Below, piece after piece: positions 25,714-34,682 of a stretch of 64,000 nt of DNA. Source of the DNA: Raoultibacter timonensis (GTDB lineage: Bacteria > Actinomycetota > Coriobacteriia > Coriobacteriales > Eggerthellaceae). Within the stretch, counting starts at the first letter, position 1, and every line of letters begins with the position of its first letter. The DNA lies in the NCBI RefSeq assembly GCF_900240215.1, contig NZ_LT964679.1, forward strand, positions 2,459,446 through 2,523,445, written 5' to 3'. The position numbers and the translations under genes were made by a program. The notes below the pieces were generated by a model, which was given only the letters and a program-made list of their open reading frames with translations, ran no database searches and had not been told where the DNA came from.

Positions 25714-25760
25714 ACAGCAATCGACGCACCCTCACCCGTCGAGCGCTCCTCATTGTTTGC

Positions 25761-27431
25761 TTAGCCCTCGTACACGACCTTGCCACCGAGAATGGTCTTT
25801 GCCACCTTCGTATCGCGGTACGCTTCGACGTCGCCGATCACGAAATCGCTGTCGAACAGGCACAGATCGGCGAAGTTGCCCACCTCGACCGAACCCATTT
25901 TGTCATCGTCGTGGCTGAAGAACGCTGAGTTCTTCGTCCACATGATCAGGGCCTCGATGGGCGTGACCTTCGACTCATCGCCCTTGGAGAGCGTCTTGCC
26001 CGTCGTCTCGTCGAGCCGCGTGATGGCGTAGTACATGCCGAGCATCGGATTGGGAGACACCACCGGGCTATCGGAGCTTCCGCCTGCCAGGATCCCGTTC
26101 TTGAACATGAGACCCGGCGACTGGAAGCGCTCGACCTGCTCGGGCCAGAACAGCGGCTCCTCGCCCATCTGGGAGACGAGCGTCGGCTGCAAGCATACGC
26201 CTACGCCGAGCTCCTTCATGATGGGCCACTGGTCCTCGTAGGGGAGTTGGTAGTGGATGAGGTAGTGGCGCAGTTCCTTGACGGGCCTGATCTTGTTGGC
26301 TTCCTGGAAGGCGTGCAGCGCGCGGTCCTCGCTCGCATCGCCGATCGTATGAATGCCGAACTGCCAACCGAGCTCGGTCGCCTTGCAGACGAGGGCGTCG
26401 ATTTCCTCTTGCGTGTAGATGGTGTCGCCGTAATATCCCGGACGCTGCCGGTACTCGCGGCGGCTCATGGCGGCGGTGAACGCAGCGGTGATGCCATCGA
26501 GCGTCACCTTGCAGCCGTTCAGCTTGAGCATCTCGTCGCCGAAGCCGGTGACGCAATCCATCTCTTCGAGGCGGCGCAGGTTGTCCTCGAAGGAGCCGAA
26601 CTGCGGATCGAGGTAGAACATGAGGTTGGCGCGATAGGAAAGCTTGCCCTGCTTTCTCGCCTCGTTGTAGATATGCATCTGCTTATAGTTGAGGTTCGCG
26701 TCGATAGCGCTCGTAATGCCGAAGGAATTGAGACGACGCCCGATAAGCTCGAGGCTCTCGAGATGCTGGGCATCGGTCAGAGGCGGCTTGGCCTTGAGCA
26801 TGGGTTGGAGCGCGCCGTTCTCGTAGAGGAGACCGTCGAGCTCGCCGTCGTCGTAATGCCCGATCTCGGCACCTTCGGGCTGCGGCGTGTCCTTCGTGTA
26901 GCCGCACGCTTCGAGCGCAAGCGAATTCGCAGCAATGGTATGAACGGACATATGCAGGAGAATGACCGGGTTGTTCGGAGCGACTTCGTCGAGCTCGCGG
27001 CGCGTGATGACCTCCTGGCTGTCCTCCCAGATGAGCTCGTTCCAGCCGTCGCCTTCGATCCATTCGCCGTCGGGGGTGTTCGCAGCCTTCTCGGCCACGG
27101 CATCGAGGATGGCCTGGCGGCTCGTCACGCCGTTGAAATCGAGGTTGAGCATCTGCTCGCCGGTCCACTTGCAGTGCATGTGGCACTCGACGAAGCCCGG
27201 AGTGAGAATCTTTCCGGTCGCATCGATGACGTTCGTGTTGTCGCCGATGTACCGATCCATTTCAGCAGCTGTGCCAACGGCGATTATCCTGCCGTCTTTC
27301 GCCGCAACACCGCCGTCCTCGATAATGGGGAAATCGGTCTTACCCTGCTTAACCTCGTCGCACGTAATCGCGACGGTATAGATTTTCGGATGCGCGATAA
27401 CCAGATCGGCTTCGGGATACCAAGTTTTCAT
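25761..27431 (-). CDS. YtcJ-type metal-dependent amidohydrolase
   Basis: A 556-residue amidohydrolase-superfamily protein. The metal site starts with GFVECHMHCKW (His84, His86); further His residues lie in FGIHTIGDASEDRA and HYLIHYQLP, and the late Asp is in GGSSDSPVVSPNPM. The N- and C-terminal beta-sandwich segments of the superfamily are present (ILTPGF near 76-80 and ADLCLFDSDF at the end). YtcJ-type enzymes hydrolyse amide or related bonds of varied small molecules; the substrate is not predictable. The ATG at 27431 has AAGGAGG; the longer frame does not. The divergent neighbour is a multi-pass membrane protein, which may supply the substrate. Confidence 0.88.
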   Translation of the reverse strand: MKTWYPEADLVIAHPKIYTVAITCDEVKQGKTDFPIIEDGGVAAKDGRIIAVGTAAEMDRYIGDNTNVIDATGKILTPGFVECHMHCKWTGEQMLNLDFNGVTSRQAILDAVAEKAANTPDGEWIEGDGWNELIWEDSQEVITRRELDEVAPNNPVILLHMSVHTIAANSLALEACGYTKDTPQPEGAEIGHYDDGELDGLLYENGALQPMLKAKPPLTDAQHLESLELIGRRLNSFGITSAIDANLNYKQMHIYNEARKQGKLSYRANLMFYLDPQFGSFEDNLRRLEEMDCVTGFGDEMLKLNGCKVTLDGITAAFTAAMSRREYRQRPGYYGDTIYTQEEIDALVCKATELGWQFGIHTIGDASEDRALHAFQEANKIRPVKELRHYLIHYQLPYEDQWPIMKELGVGVCLQPTLVSQMGEEPLFWPEQVERFQSPGLMFKNGILAGGSSDSPVVSPNPMLGMYYAITRLDETTGKTLSKGDESKVTPIEALIMWTKNSAFFSHDDDKMGSVEVGNFADLCLFDSDFVIGDVEAYRDTKVAKTILGGKVVYEG

Positions 27432-27858
27432 GCCGTACCTCCTTGTAGGTGTGCCCGTTAATGCAGGCATGCAGACAGCGCCGAAGCACGCGCCAGCGTG
27501 CTCGCCCGCGCCTCGTACCCCTCGCTTCCTCGGCCCTTGCATCAGTATGATGCGACCCCCGCATCAAGCACAGTGTCCGAAAGTGTGATATTTCTCCTCC
27601 CCGTACCGGTGGCCGTATTGCGTTTGCCCCCTGATCGTAGAGCTAATACCTCGTTTTTTACCCAGGCGTCGTCGAACACGGCTCCCGGTAAATCGTTCTT
27701 TCGGCTCATTGCGCTCAGTAGCTGCGCCGTTATGATTAAAAGACCCCTTCCCTTGGCACAACAGCATATCCGCTGGGTCGATTACCGTGCGGTCAGACAC
27801 GAGAATCCGTGCGTTGCGCATGGTTTCGACCCTCGTTGCATACAGGAAAGGAGCTGGC
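27432..27858. other. Divergent promoter region
   Basis: A 427-base gap between the divergent amidohydrolase and membrane-protein genes. A 7-bp inverted repeat TGATGCG/CGCATCA sits at 27549-27567. I found no promoter with both hexamers well matched. No gene is supported. Confidence 0.4.
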
Positions 27859-29082
27859 ATGGATCAAGACTCCACCCACGCTTCTCGCAAAGAGATACTG
27901 CCCGCTTTCGCAGGGACGCTTATCGGGGCAGTGGTTCTGTTCCTTGCGATGAACGCACTCCAGCCAATGTTGATGGAAAATCACTTCATCCATGATTTCG
28001 GCACCATGCTCGCCGGCTGCATGGAGGGCACGGTATTCTACAAGGTAATGTGGTATTTCGCAGACTTCACCGAAGCCACCTTCATCGCCTCGGTTCCCGC
28101 ATCGATCTTCATGATCGTCGGCGGGTTCGTGGCCGCCTACCTCGAGCGGAAGAAGTCCCGCCTCGCCGGGACCGGTGTAGACGGCCACGGACACCTCTTC
28201 AGCGGCATGTTCTTCGCAACCGCAGCCGCTATCCTTTTGGGGATGCTGGTCTTCGGCGAACTCTACCCGGGATGGACGGGATGGGTTCCCACCTTCGCCG
28301 TAGTCCTTACCGTACAGGTTCTCGTGCTTTTCTTCGGCGTCAGCGCCGCGAAGATCGCAACCTCGGTGCTGCTCGGAACGTTCATCACGTTTCCGGTGGT
28401 CTACGTGCTCCAGATCTTTCTCGTCGGACCGCTTGGGCTCCCCCTGTTCGTCGCCGTCTCGATCGGCGTATTCATCGTCGTTCCGCTCTGCACGGCGCTG
28501 TTCAAGCTGTTCCCCTGGATGAAGATACAAGAGCCCGAAACGCCGCCGGCAGAAGAAATCGAAGAAGAGCAATCCAAATCCTCACCGACTTCGTTTTTCC
28601 TCAACCGCGTGTTCGGCGACGTTGGCGAGCTCGCCATCTGGGGTAGCTCCATCGCCACCGTCGCCATGTACGTCGGTGCGATCATCGGCTGGGTGCTCAA
28701 CCCGCTCGAGCCCGCGTACGGCGCGGGGAACTTCCCGCTTCTCATCGCTTCCCAGATCGCCGTTGCTGCGCTCGCGATTTTCATCTGGTATCCGAAATGG
28801 AAGAAAGAGGGATGGGCGTTCACCTTCCCCGGCATCGTGCTCGTATCCGCCATCGTCGGAAGCTATGCAGCAACCGGTACGGTAAGCGATATCGTGATCG
28901 CGGTGCTGACCATCGCCATCGGGGCCGTCATCTTCGCCCCCATGGTCGAAAAGGTGATGGCGCTCTTCCGCTACAAGGGGTCCTACCACGTCATCGCCCT
29001 GATCCAGCTCTGCATATTCTCCGTGTGCATTGTCTGGTCGTTTGTGATCATGTACGGATTGCTTCCGCTGTTCGCAGCTTGA
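27859..29082 (+). CDS. Multi-pass membrane protein, family not recognised
   Basis: A 407-residue protein with about ten hydrophobic helices: roughly six before a Glu/Pro-rich cytoplasmic linker (PETPPAEEIEEEQSKSS, near residue 230-250) and four after. The stretch after helix 1 (HFIHDFGTMLAGCMEG, then WYFADFTEATF) is rich in His, Asp, Glu and aromatic residues and could be a substrate or metal site. I cannot assign a family. ATG 27859 follows AAAGGAG. Divergent from the amidohydrolase and followed by a small LuxR regulator, it may be the permease of a small catabolic unit; that is inference only. Confidence 0.8.
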   Translation: MDQDSTHASRKEILPAFAGTLIGAVVLFLAMNALQPMLMENHFIHDFGTMLAGCMEGTVFYKVMWYFADFTEATFIASVPASIFMIVGGFVAAYLERKKSRLAGTGVDGHGHLFSGMFFATAAAILLGMLVFGELYPGWTGWVPTFAVVLTVQVLVLFFGVSAAKIATSVLLGTFITFPVVYVLQIFLVGPLGLPLFVAVSIGVFIVVPLCTALFKLFPWMKIQEPETPPAEEIEEEQSKSSPTSFFLNRVFGDVGELAIWGSSIATVAMYVGAIIGWVLNPLEPAYGAGNFPLLIASQIAVAALAIFIWYPKWKKEGWAFTFPGIVLVSAIVGSYAATGTVSDIVIAVLTIAIGAVIFAPMVEKVMALFRYKGSYHVIALIQLCIFSVCIVWSFVIMYGLLPLFAA

Positions 29083-29088
29083 TGCGCA

Positions 29089-29127
29089 GTCGCGGCGGAA
29101 AGCTCGAGGGGGGCTTTCCGCCGCGAC
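29089..29127. terminator. 15-bp hairpin after the membrane protein gene
   Basis: Perfect arms GTCGCGGCGGAAAGC and GCTTTCCGCCGCGAC with a nine-base loop, beginning seven bases after the stop codon. There is no U-tract on either side; it lies between convergent genes. Confidence 0.6.
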
Positions 29128-29154
29128 GCGAATGTCGCCTGAAAGCAGCCTCCG

Positions 29155-29517
29155 CTAGCAGCCGCAGTAGAATTTCGAAACAAGAGTTGCCCTGTTGGCC
29201 GCTTTTGCCTTATCGAATATTTTCTGCATATGGGACTTGACGGTTGACAAGCTGATGCACAGCGTTGCGGCGATTTCAGCATTGGTGTAGCCCTTGAGCA
29301 CCAGCTGGAAAATCTCCTTCTCTCTTCCCGTAAACGAGTCGAGAGGAAAGCTATCGTTGCCCGCACGAAGCCGCTCAGTCGGCTCCACGCGGATAATGCA
29401 GGCTTCGGCATTGGCAGGATCGTCAGCTATGCAAATGCGATATTCCGATCCCGTCGTTGTCGTAAAGGTTACGAGCTTGCTCTTTCCCTTCGCATCAGCG
29501 TGATGGGGTTCATGCAT
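29155..29517 (-). CDS. Small LuxR-type transcriptional regulator
   Basis: A 120-residue protein with a C-terminal LuxR/NarL helix-turn-helix (FTGREKEIFQLVLKGYTNAEIAATLCISLSTVKSHMQKIFDK, quoted only by its ends: FTGREKE...QKIFDK, residues about 60-105). The N-terminal 55 residues are too short for a receiver or membrane sensor and match nothing I know. The start at 29517 has GGAAGG upstream; an in-frame ATG at 29541 is possible. A promoter with a palindrome between -35 and -10 precedes it, suggesting autoregulation. Its neighbours make the membrane protein and amidohydrolase plausible targets. Confidence 0.82.
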   Translation of the reverse strand: MHEPHHADAKGKSKLVTFTTTTGSEYRICIADDPANAEACIIRVEPTERLRAGNDSFPLDSFTGREKEIFQLVLKGYTNAEIAATLCISLSTVKSHMQKIFDKAKAANRATLVSKFYCGC

Positions 29518-29582
29518 AGGCACTTCCTTCCCTTCTTGCAAGCACGGGCGCAGCCAAGCGCGGCTCTGGGAACCCGCATTGG

Positions 29583-29609
29583 CAGGCGCCCGACGCCTGA
29601 CCGTTTTTT
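29583..29609 (+). terminator. Small intrinsic terminator without an obvious gene
   Basis: A 6-bp stem CAGGCG/CGCCTG with five-base loop and a T6 run downstream on the plus strand. The nearest plus-strand gene ends 500 bases earlier, so it could end a long transcript antisense to the LuxR gene or a small RNA. Confidence 0.4.
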
Positions 29610-29617
29610 ATCGCTCC

Positions 29618-29645
29618 GTTATACTTCATGCATGAATCATGCCAA
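29618..29645 (-). promoter_or_regulatory. Promoter of the small LuxR gene with internal palindrome
   Basis: On the minus strand TTGGCA (29645-29640) and TATAAC (29623-29618) are separated by 16 bases, and the 12-base palindrome TTCATGCATGAA (29625-29636) fills the spacer. A protein bound there would block RNA polymerase. Confidence 0.5.
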
Positions 29646-29857
29646 CTAAAGCGTTAAAAAACCGCAGGTCACGTTGACTTGCCGTCGACAAGGTCGTCTC
29701 GTTTTTCAAATTATGAGATCAACCGCTGTTTCGTCCTGCGACGAAAACGAGAAGATCGGTTTGCCCCAACCGTTTCCGGAACCATGCTGTTCACCCTCGA
29801 GCCGATGCGCACGCAGGGCCTCGCAGGAAGCCCGGCGGCAAGAATGCGCTCTTTCGC

Positions 29858-30523
29858 TTATCCGATAGACCGGACGGCTTCCGCGCTCTTCCAGAAAGCC
29901 CGAGCGCTTTCGGCGCCGCCCATGGCGAGAAACGCCTCGAGCACCCGATCGTCATCGTCCAGCTCGGGATGGAACGCAACCCCGAGCTGGTTTCCGTATC
30001 GTACGGCTACGATGCTGCCGTCGATTCGCGCGAGCACATCGACGCCTTCGCCTGCTTCGACGACTAAGGGTGCACGGATAAACGTCATGGGCACATGCTC
30101 CAAACCCGCGAAAGCGGCACTCGCATGAAAGCTGCCGAGCTGACGGCCGTAGGCGTTGCGGCGTACCGCTACGGGCAGCGTGCCGAAGCCGCCAGCGCCG
30201 CCATTCCCGACCCTCGCGGCAAGCAGGATGAGCCCTGCGCACGTTCCCAAAACTGGCATGCCCGCCGCGATGCGCTCAAGGAGCGGTTCGAACATGCCCA
30301 GCTCGTGCAACAGCTTGATCTGCACGGTGCTCTCGCCGCCGGGCAGCACCAAGCGATCGAACGGCTTTGCCGCATCGCTTGCCTGGCGCAGCTCGATGCA
30401 CCGGCACCCAAGCCGCTCGAAGCGGCGCTCGTGTTCGACGAAAGCCCCTTGAACGGCCAGCACGCCAACCGTTTGCCCTTGGCCGCACGACGCCGCGCCG
30501 TCCGTCCGTACCGTTTGATTCAC
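29858..30523 (-). CDS. pdxT: Pyridoxal 5-phosphate synthase glutaminase subunit PdxT
   Basis: A 221-residue class I glutamine amidotransferase. It releases ammonia from glutamine for the PdxS synthase. The triad is Cys95 (GTCAGLILLA), His185 and Glu187 (AFHPEL); the oxyanion region LPGGEST is at 60-66. Size fits the family (about 190-220), with a slightly long N-terminus before VGVLAVQGAF. It lies eight bases after pdxS and is co-transcribed with it. Confidence 0.95.
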   Translation of the reverse strand: MNQTVRTDGAASCGQGQTVGVLAVQGAFVEHERRFERLGCRCIELRQASDAAKPFDRLVLPGGESTVQIKLLHELGMFEPLLERIAAGMPVLGTCAGLILLAARVGNGGAGGFGTLPVAVRRNAYGRQLGSFHASAAFAGLEHVPMTFIRAPLVVEAGEGVDVLARIDGSIVAVRYGNQLGVAFHPELDDDDRVLEAFLAMGGAESARAFWKSAEAVRSIG

Positions 30524-30530
30524 GACGAGC

Positions 30531-31454
30531 CTACCTCCCGCGCTCCGCCATGAGGATATCGATCTCTTGCTCGTTGATGCCCACCATAGCCTCGCCGAGG
30601 TCTTCCGAAAGCGCAGCTATCATGCCCGCATCCTCGAAGTTGGCAACGGCTTTCACGATGGCCTGAGCGCGTTTTGCCGGATCACCCGATTTGAAGATGC
30701 CCGAACCTACGAATACGCCCTCGGCACCGAGCTGCATCATAAGTGCGGCATCGGCGGGGGTTGCCACGCCGCCTGCAGCGAAGTTCACCACGGGCAGCCT
30801 TCCCTCATCATGCACGAACCGCACGAAATCGTAGGGCACCTGCAACTGCTTGGCCTCCTCGAACAGCTCGTCTTCGCGCAGCGAGACCACCTTGCCGATC
30901 TGCGCATTCATCATGCGCATATGGCGGACCGCCTGTACCACATCGCCCGTACCGGGCTCCCCTTTCGTCCTGATCATCGAGGCGCCTTCCGCGATACGCC
31001 TCAGCGCCTCGCCGAGATCGCGCGCACCGCACACGAACGGCACCGCAAACGCCGTCTTGTCGATATGATAGGTATCGTCGGCTGGCGAAAGCACTTCGCT
31101 CTCGTCGATGTAATCGATTTCGACGGCTTGCAGTACCTGCGCCTCGACAAAGTGCCCGATGCGGCATTTCGCCATAACGGGAATGCTCACCGCAGCCTGG
31201 ATACCCTTGATCATGGCGGGATCGCTCATGCGCGACACCCCGCCCGCCGCACGAATATCGGCAGGAATGCGTTCGAGGGCCATAACCGCGCAAGCTCCCG
31301 CCTCCTCGGCGATGCGCGCCTGCTCGGGCGTGGTCACATCCATAATCACACCGCCCTTGAGCATCTGGGCAAGTGCGCGGTTGAGTACGCTGCGGCCCTC
31401 GGTAGGCTGCTCGTTTGGCACAACGGTTTTAAAAGCGGGATGGGAGTTTGGCAT
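30531..31454 (-). CDS. pdxS: Pyridoxal 5-phosphate synthase subunit PdxS
   Basis: A 307-residue TIM-barrel synthase that makes pyridoxal phosphate from ribose 5-phosphate, glyceraldehyde 3-phosphate and ammonia. The two active lysines are Lys96 in [10 protein letters not shown] and Lys164 in [11 protein letters not shown]. The start at 31454 has AAAGGA; the frame extends to 31499 without family similarity. It is the first gene of pdxST, divergent from pdxR. Confidence 0.97.
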   Translation of the reverse strand: MPNSHPAFKTVVPNEQPTEGRSVLNRALAQMLKGGVIMDVTTPEQARIAEEAGACAVMALERIPADIRAAGGVSRMSDPAMIKGIQAAVSIPVMAKCRIGHFVEAQVLQAVEIDYIDESEVLSPADDTYHIDKTAFAVPFVCGARDLGEALRRIAEGASMIRTKGEPGTGDVVQAVRHMRMMNAQIGKVVSLREDELFEEAKQLQVPYDFVRFVHDEGRLPVVNFAAGGVATPADAALMMQLGAEGVFVGSGIFKSGDPAKRAQAIVKAVANFEDAGMIAALSEDLGEAMVGINEQEIDILMAERGR

Positions 31455-31509
31455 AGCGGTTTCCTTTCGTTGAAGAACCCATCGAATCCTACTGCCCATA
31501 TGGATATAG

Positions 31510-31534
31510 TGGTATGATCAAAATACTAGTTTTG
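31510..31534. promoter_or_regulatory. pdxR/pdxST control region
   Basis: On the plus strand TGGTATGAT (31510-31518) is an extended -10 element for pdxR. It is followed directly by CAAAA-six bases-TTTTG (31519-31534), an imperfect dyad. MocR-type PdxR proteins commonly bind between their own gene and pdxST; this is the likeliest site in the 150-base gap. Confidence 0.4.
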
Positions 31535-31604
31535 AATAAGACCAGAATAGAACCAGCGGCGCCTCAGAAGACGCCTTCGGTTCAGACATCCGCAAAGGAC
31601 GCTC

Positions 31605-33128
31605 GTGCTCACCTACCAACTCGACCAGCGGGGAACGGCCAGCCTGTACGAATACCTCTACACGTGCATCCGCGCCGATATCGAATCGGGCGCAATCGCC
31701 GCACACGAAAAGCTGCCTTCGAAACGAACGCTGGCAAAGCATCTCGGCGTCAGCCTCATCACCATCGAAGGCGCCTACGCCCAACTCGCTGCCGAAGGCT
31801 ATCTGTACTCCATCGAACGCAAAGGTTATTTCGCATGCCCGCTCTCGATTGGCTCTACGCCTTCGCCGCCCCCCGTATGGAAAGCGCCGCGAAACGATTT
31901 GCGCGCGCCCCTGGCACGCGCCACGGCACAAGCAAACCCGCATAGGGCATCGGAGAACGCCGAAACGCCCGCGGATGCCGCTTCGGATGCAAACGCCGCC
32001 GAATGCCCTGTTGCCGATTTCTCCAGTGGATCGCATGCCGCGGGCCTCTTCCCGTACAACACGTGGGCGAAAACGGTGCGCGAAGCTCTCACCTGCGAAT
32101 CGGAGCAGACGCTGCTCAACGAATCATCGGCCGCAGGATCGTATCGGCTGCGAGAAACGCTCGCTTCCTACCTCAAGGGTTTTCGCGGCATGCAGGTGCA
32201 ACCCGAGCAGATCATCGTGGGGGCAGGAGCGCAACTGCTCTACATCATGATCGTCCAACTTCTGGGAAGGTCTTGTCGCTTCGCCGTCGAGGATCCGGGC
32301 TACCCGCGTCTCACGAAGATATACCGCAGCAACGAAGCAGCGCTCTCGCATGTGCCCATGGATCAGAGCGGCATCGTCGTCGAAGCCCTTCGCGCGAGCG
32401 CCGCCGACGTCGTTCACATCATGCCCTCCCACCAGTTCCCCACCGGCATGGTCACGCCGATCAGCCGCCGCTACGAACTGCTCGGCTGGGCAAACGAACA
32501 TGAAAACCGCTACGTTGTCGAAGACGACTACGACTGCGAGTTCCGCTTGGCAGGGCGTCCCATACCGCCGCTGCAAGCCATCGACGCAAGCGAGCGCGTG
32601 ATCTACGTCAACACCTTCGCAAAAAGCCTCGGCCCCGCCTTCCGCATCGGCTATCTCGTGCTGCCGCCGCATCTGGCCGAACGGTTCGCCGCCGAACTCG
32701 GCTTCTATTCCTGCACGGTGAGCGCCATCGATCAGCTCGCCCTTGCTCGCTTCATCGAGAGCGGCGATTACGAGCGCCACATCAACCGGATGCGCAGCCA
32801 CTACCGCACGGTGCAAAACGAACTTGCCTGCGCACTCAAAGCAAGCGCCGCAAGCGACCGCATCGCCATCGAAGCGCAGGATTCGGGACTGCACTTCATC
32901 ATGCACGTCGACACGCTTGCCGACGACGATGCGCTCGCTGCGGCGTTTCGCAAGCACGGCGTCGCCCTCGATCCTCTCTCGGGCTTTTTCCAGCGAGACT
33001 TCGCCGCGTGCGCACCCCTTGAGCGGGAGCGCTACGAGCACCGGTTCATCGTGAACTGCGACGGCATCGAACGGTCGGCGATCTTTCCCGCAGCTGAAGC
33101 GATAGCGCAGGCAATCGCTTCGGTATAA
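31605..33128 (+). CDS. pdxR: MocR-family regulator of vitamin B6 synthesis PdxR
   Basis: A 507-residue protein fusing an N-terminal GntR-type winged helix (about 1-80; LPSKRTLAKHLGVSLITIEGAYAQL) to a class I aminotransferase-like domain (about 140-500). The PLP lysine is in NTFAKSLGPAFR, and the YVVEDDYDCEFR segment holds the PLP-ring Asp. MocR proteins of this context sense pyridoxal phosphate and activate pdxST when it is scarce. The start is a GTG with AAAGGA upstream. The Ala/Pro-rich linker between domains (about 85-135) is typical. Confidence 0.92.
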   Translation: MLTYQLDQRGTASLYEYLYTCIRADIESGAIAAHEKLPSKRTLAKHLGVSLITIEGAYAQLAAEGYLYSIERKGYFACPLSIGSTPSPPPVWKAPRNDLRAPLARATAQANPHRASENAETPADAASDANAAECPVADFSSGSHAAGLFPYNTWAKTVREALTCESEQTLLNESSAAGSYRLRETLASYLKGFRGMQVQPEQIIVGAGAQLLYIMIVQLLGRSCRFAVEDPGYPRLTKIYRSNEAALSHVPMDQSGIVVEALRASAADVVHIMPSHQFPTGMVTPISRRYELLGWANEHENRYVVEDDYDCEFRLAGRPIPPLQAIDASERVIYVNTFAKSLGPAFRIGYLVLPPHLAERFAAELGFYSCTVSAIDQLALARFIESGDYERHINRMRSHYRTVQNELACALKASAASDRIAIEAQDSGLHFIMHVDTLADDDALAAAFRKHGVALDPLSGFFQRDFAACAPLERERYEHRFIVNCDGIERSAIFPAAEAIAQAIASV

Positions 33129-33179
33129 GCATCGCACGACACGCAGCGATCGATACGGGCATCGGCTAGGCAAGAACAG

Positions 33180-33211
33180 AAAAAAGGACCCGGATCGCTT
33201 GACCCGAGCCC
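33180..33211 (-). terminator. Terminator of serA
   Basis: On the minus strand GGGCTCGG pairs with CCGGGTCC (two G-U pairs) around a ten-base loop, followed by TTTTTT. It lies 25 bases after the serA stop. Confidence 0.7.
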
Positions 33212-33235
33212 TTGCATTGCCCCATCGCTTTCGGG

Positions 33236-34402
33236 CTATTTGACCACGCGAACGCGACGAATGCCCTCGATGCCCCTGAGCTTGCCAATCGCCTCGTCGG
33301 GCGCGGCCTGGCTGAGATCGAGCAGCGTATAGGCGTGATCGCCCTTCGACTTGTTCGTAAGGTTGTCGATGTTTACGCCCCCCTCGCCGAATGCCGTGGT
33401 GATCTGGCTCACCATGTTGGGGATGTTGTCGTGGAAAACAGCTACGCGGCTTGCGCCTTCAGGGCACACCCCCATGTCGCACGCCGGATAGTTCACCGAG
33501 TTCTTGATGTTGCCGTTATCGATGTAGTCCACGAGCTCGCGCACCGCCATCATCGCGCAGTTGTCCTCGGCTTCAGCCGTCGAGGCACCGAGGTGCGGCA
33601 GAACGATTGCGCCTTCCATGCTCATAACCTCGGGGACCGCGAAATCGGTGATGTAGGCGTGGACCTTGCCCGATTCGAGCGCTTCGGCCATGGCGGCGTT
33701 ATCGACAAGCGTATCGCGGGAGAAATTCAAGAACACCGCCCCGTCCTTCATGAGCGAGCACGCATGGGAATCGATCATCCCGATCGTGCTTTCCATCGCG
33801 GGAACGTGGATGGTGATGTAGTCGCACTCGCGGAAGATATCGTCGATGTTCGTCACGTGGTGCGCTGCACTCGACATGCGCCATGCAGCGCCAACCGACA
33901 CGTAGGGATCGTAGCCGTATACATCCATGCCTAGATCGATGGCAGCGTTCGCAACCTCGGCGCCGATGGCTCCGAGCCCGATGACGCCGAGCTTCTTGCC
34001 GAGGATCTCGCGTCCCGCAAACGCTTTCTTCGCCTTTTCGGCTGCTTTGGCAATGTTTTCGTCATCGGCGTTCTCGCGGCACCACTCGATGCCGTCGACG
34101 ATTCCGCGGCTGCCGAGCAGAAGCGCGCAAAGCACGATCTCCTTCACGGCATTCGCATTGGCACCAGGGGTGTTGAACACCACGATGCCCTCTTCGGCGC
34201 AACGATCGATCGGGATGTTGTTCACACCGGCACCGGCGCGCCCGATGGCGAGTAGGCTCTCGGGGAATTCCATGTCATGCATTGCCGCACTGCGGACCAG
34301 GATACCCGTTGCCTTGTCGAACTCGTCGGTAAGCTCATACGATTCAGGCAGCAGATCGGTACCGTACTTGGAAATGTTGTTCAGGCAATGGATGTAATGC
34401 AT
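33236..34402 (-). CDS. serA: D-3-phosphoglycerate dehydrogenase
   Basis: A 388-residue NAD-dependent 2-hydroxyacid dehydrogenase with a C-terminal ACT domain, first enzyme of serine synthesis. KLGVIGLGAIGAEVAN is the NAD motif, NFSRDTLVD and LPHLGASTAEAEDN the substrate and catalytic regions (His in PHLGAS). The ACT domain (about 318-388; NIPNMVSQITTAFGE) would bind serine for feedback control. The ATG at 34402 has GAAGGAG; the longer frame to 34558 has no similarity. No serB or serC is adjacent. Confidence 0.93.
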   Translation of the reverse strand: MHYIHCLNNISKYGTDLLPESYELTDEFDKATGILVRSAAMHDMEFPESLLAIGRAGAGVNNIPIDRCAEEGIVVFNTPGANANAVKEIVLCALLLGSRGIVDGIEWCRENADDENIAKAAEKAKKAFAGREILGKKLGVIGLGAIGAEVANAAIDLGMDVYGYDPYVSVGAAWRMSSAAHHVTNIDDIFRECDYITIHVPAMESTIGMIDSHACSLMKDGAVFLNFSRDTLVDNAAMAEALESGKVHAYITDFAVPEVMSMEGAIVLPHLGASTAEAEDNCAMMAVRELVDYIDNGNIKNSVNYPACDMGVCPEGASRVAVFHDNIPNMVSQITTAFGEGGVNIDNLTNKSKGDHAYTLLDLSQAAPDEAIGKLRGIEGIRRVRVVK

Positions 34403-34682
34403 GGATTCTCCTTCGCGCACGAATGATTGATGTCGCGTGCTTTCCCGCTTGTCGGAGCTCGCGTCCCCGGCATCCCAATAATGAACGTATGATACCCCAA
34501 AACACCCGCCCGACCGCGCACGTCGTGCATAGCGGCCGTTTTGCTTGGCTAACCGCACTTCTCATCGACAAGATCGATGAGCTCCTGTTTGGCATGAACG
34601 GCCGAAGCGCGCTCGCAAACGCATAACGACGGGCCGATCGGCTCCAACGGTCACGGAAGCCCGAATGCTTTCGGGCATCCGT

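Larger units (their letters stand above)
25404..25760. other. Intergenic region with promoter and two hairpins
   Basis: No gene supported. It holds the DUF4256 promoter (25453-25470), an orphan 11-bp hairpin at 25505-25532 with arms TTCGTAAGGCA and TGCCTTTACGAA (one bulge), and the terminator of the amidohydrolase gene. Confidence 0.5.
29518..29857. other. Intergenic region before the small LuxR gene
   Basis: Holds the LuxR promoter (29618-29645) and a right-facing hairpin CAGGCG/CGCCTG (29583-29599) followed by six Ts at 29604-29609. No gene is supported on either strand. Confidence 0.5.
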
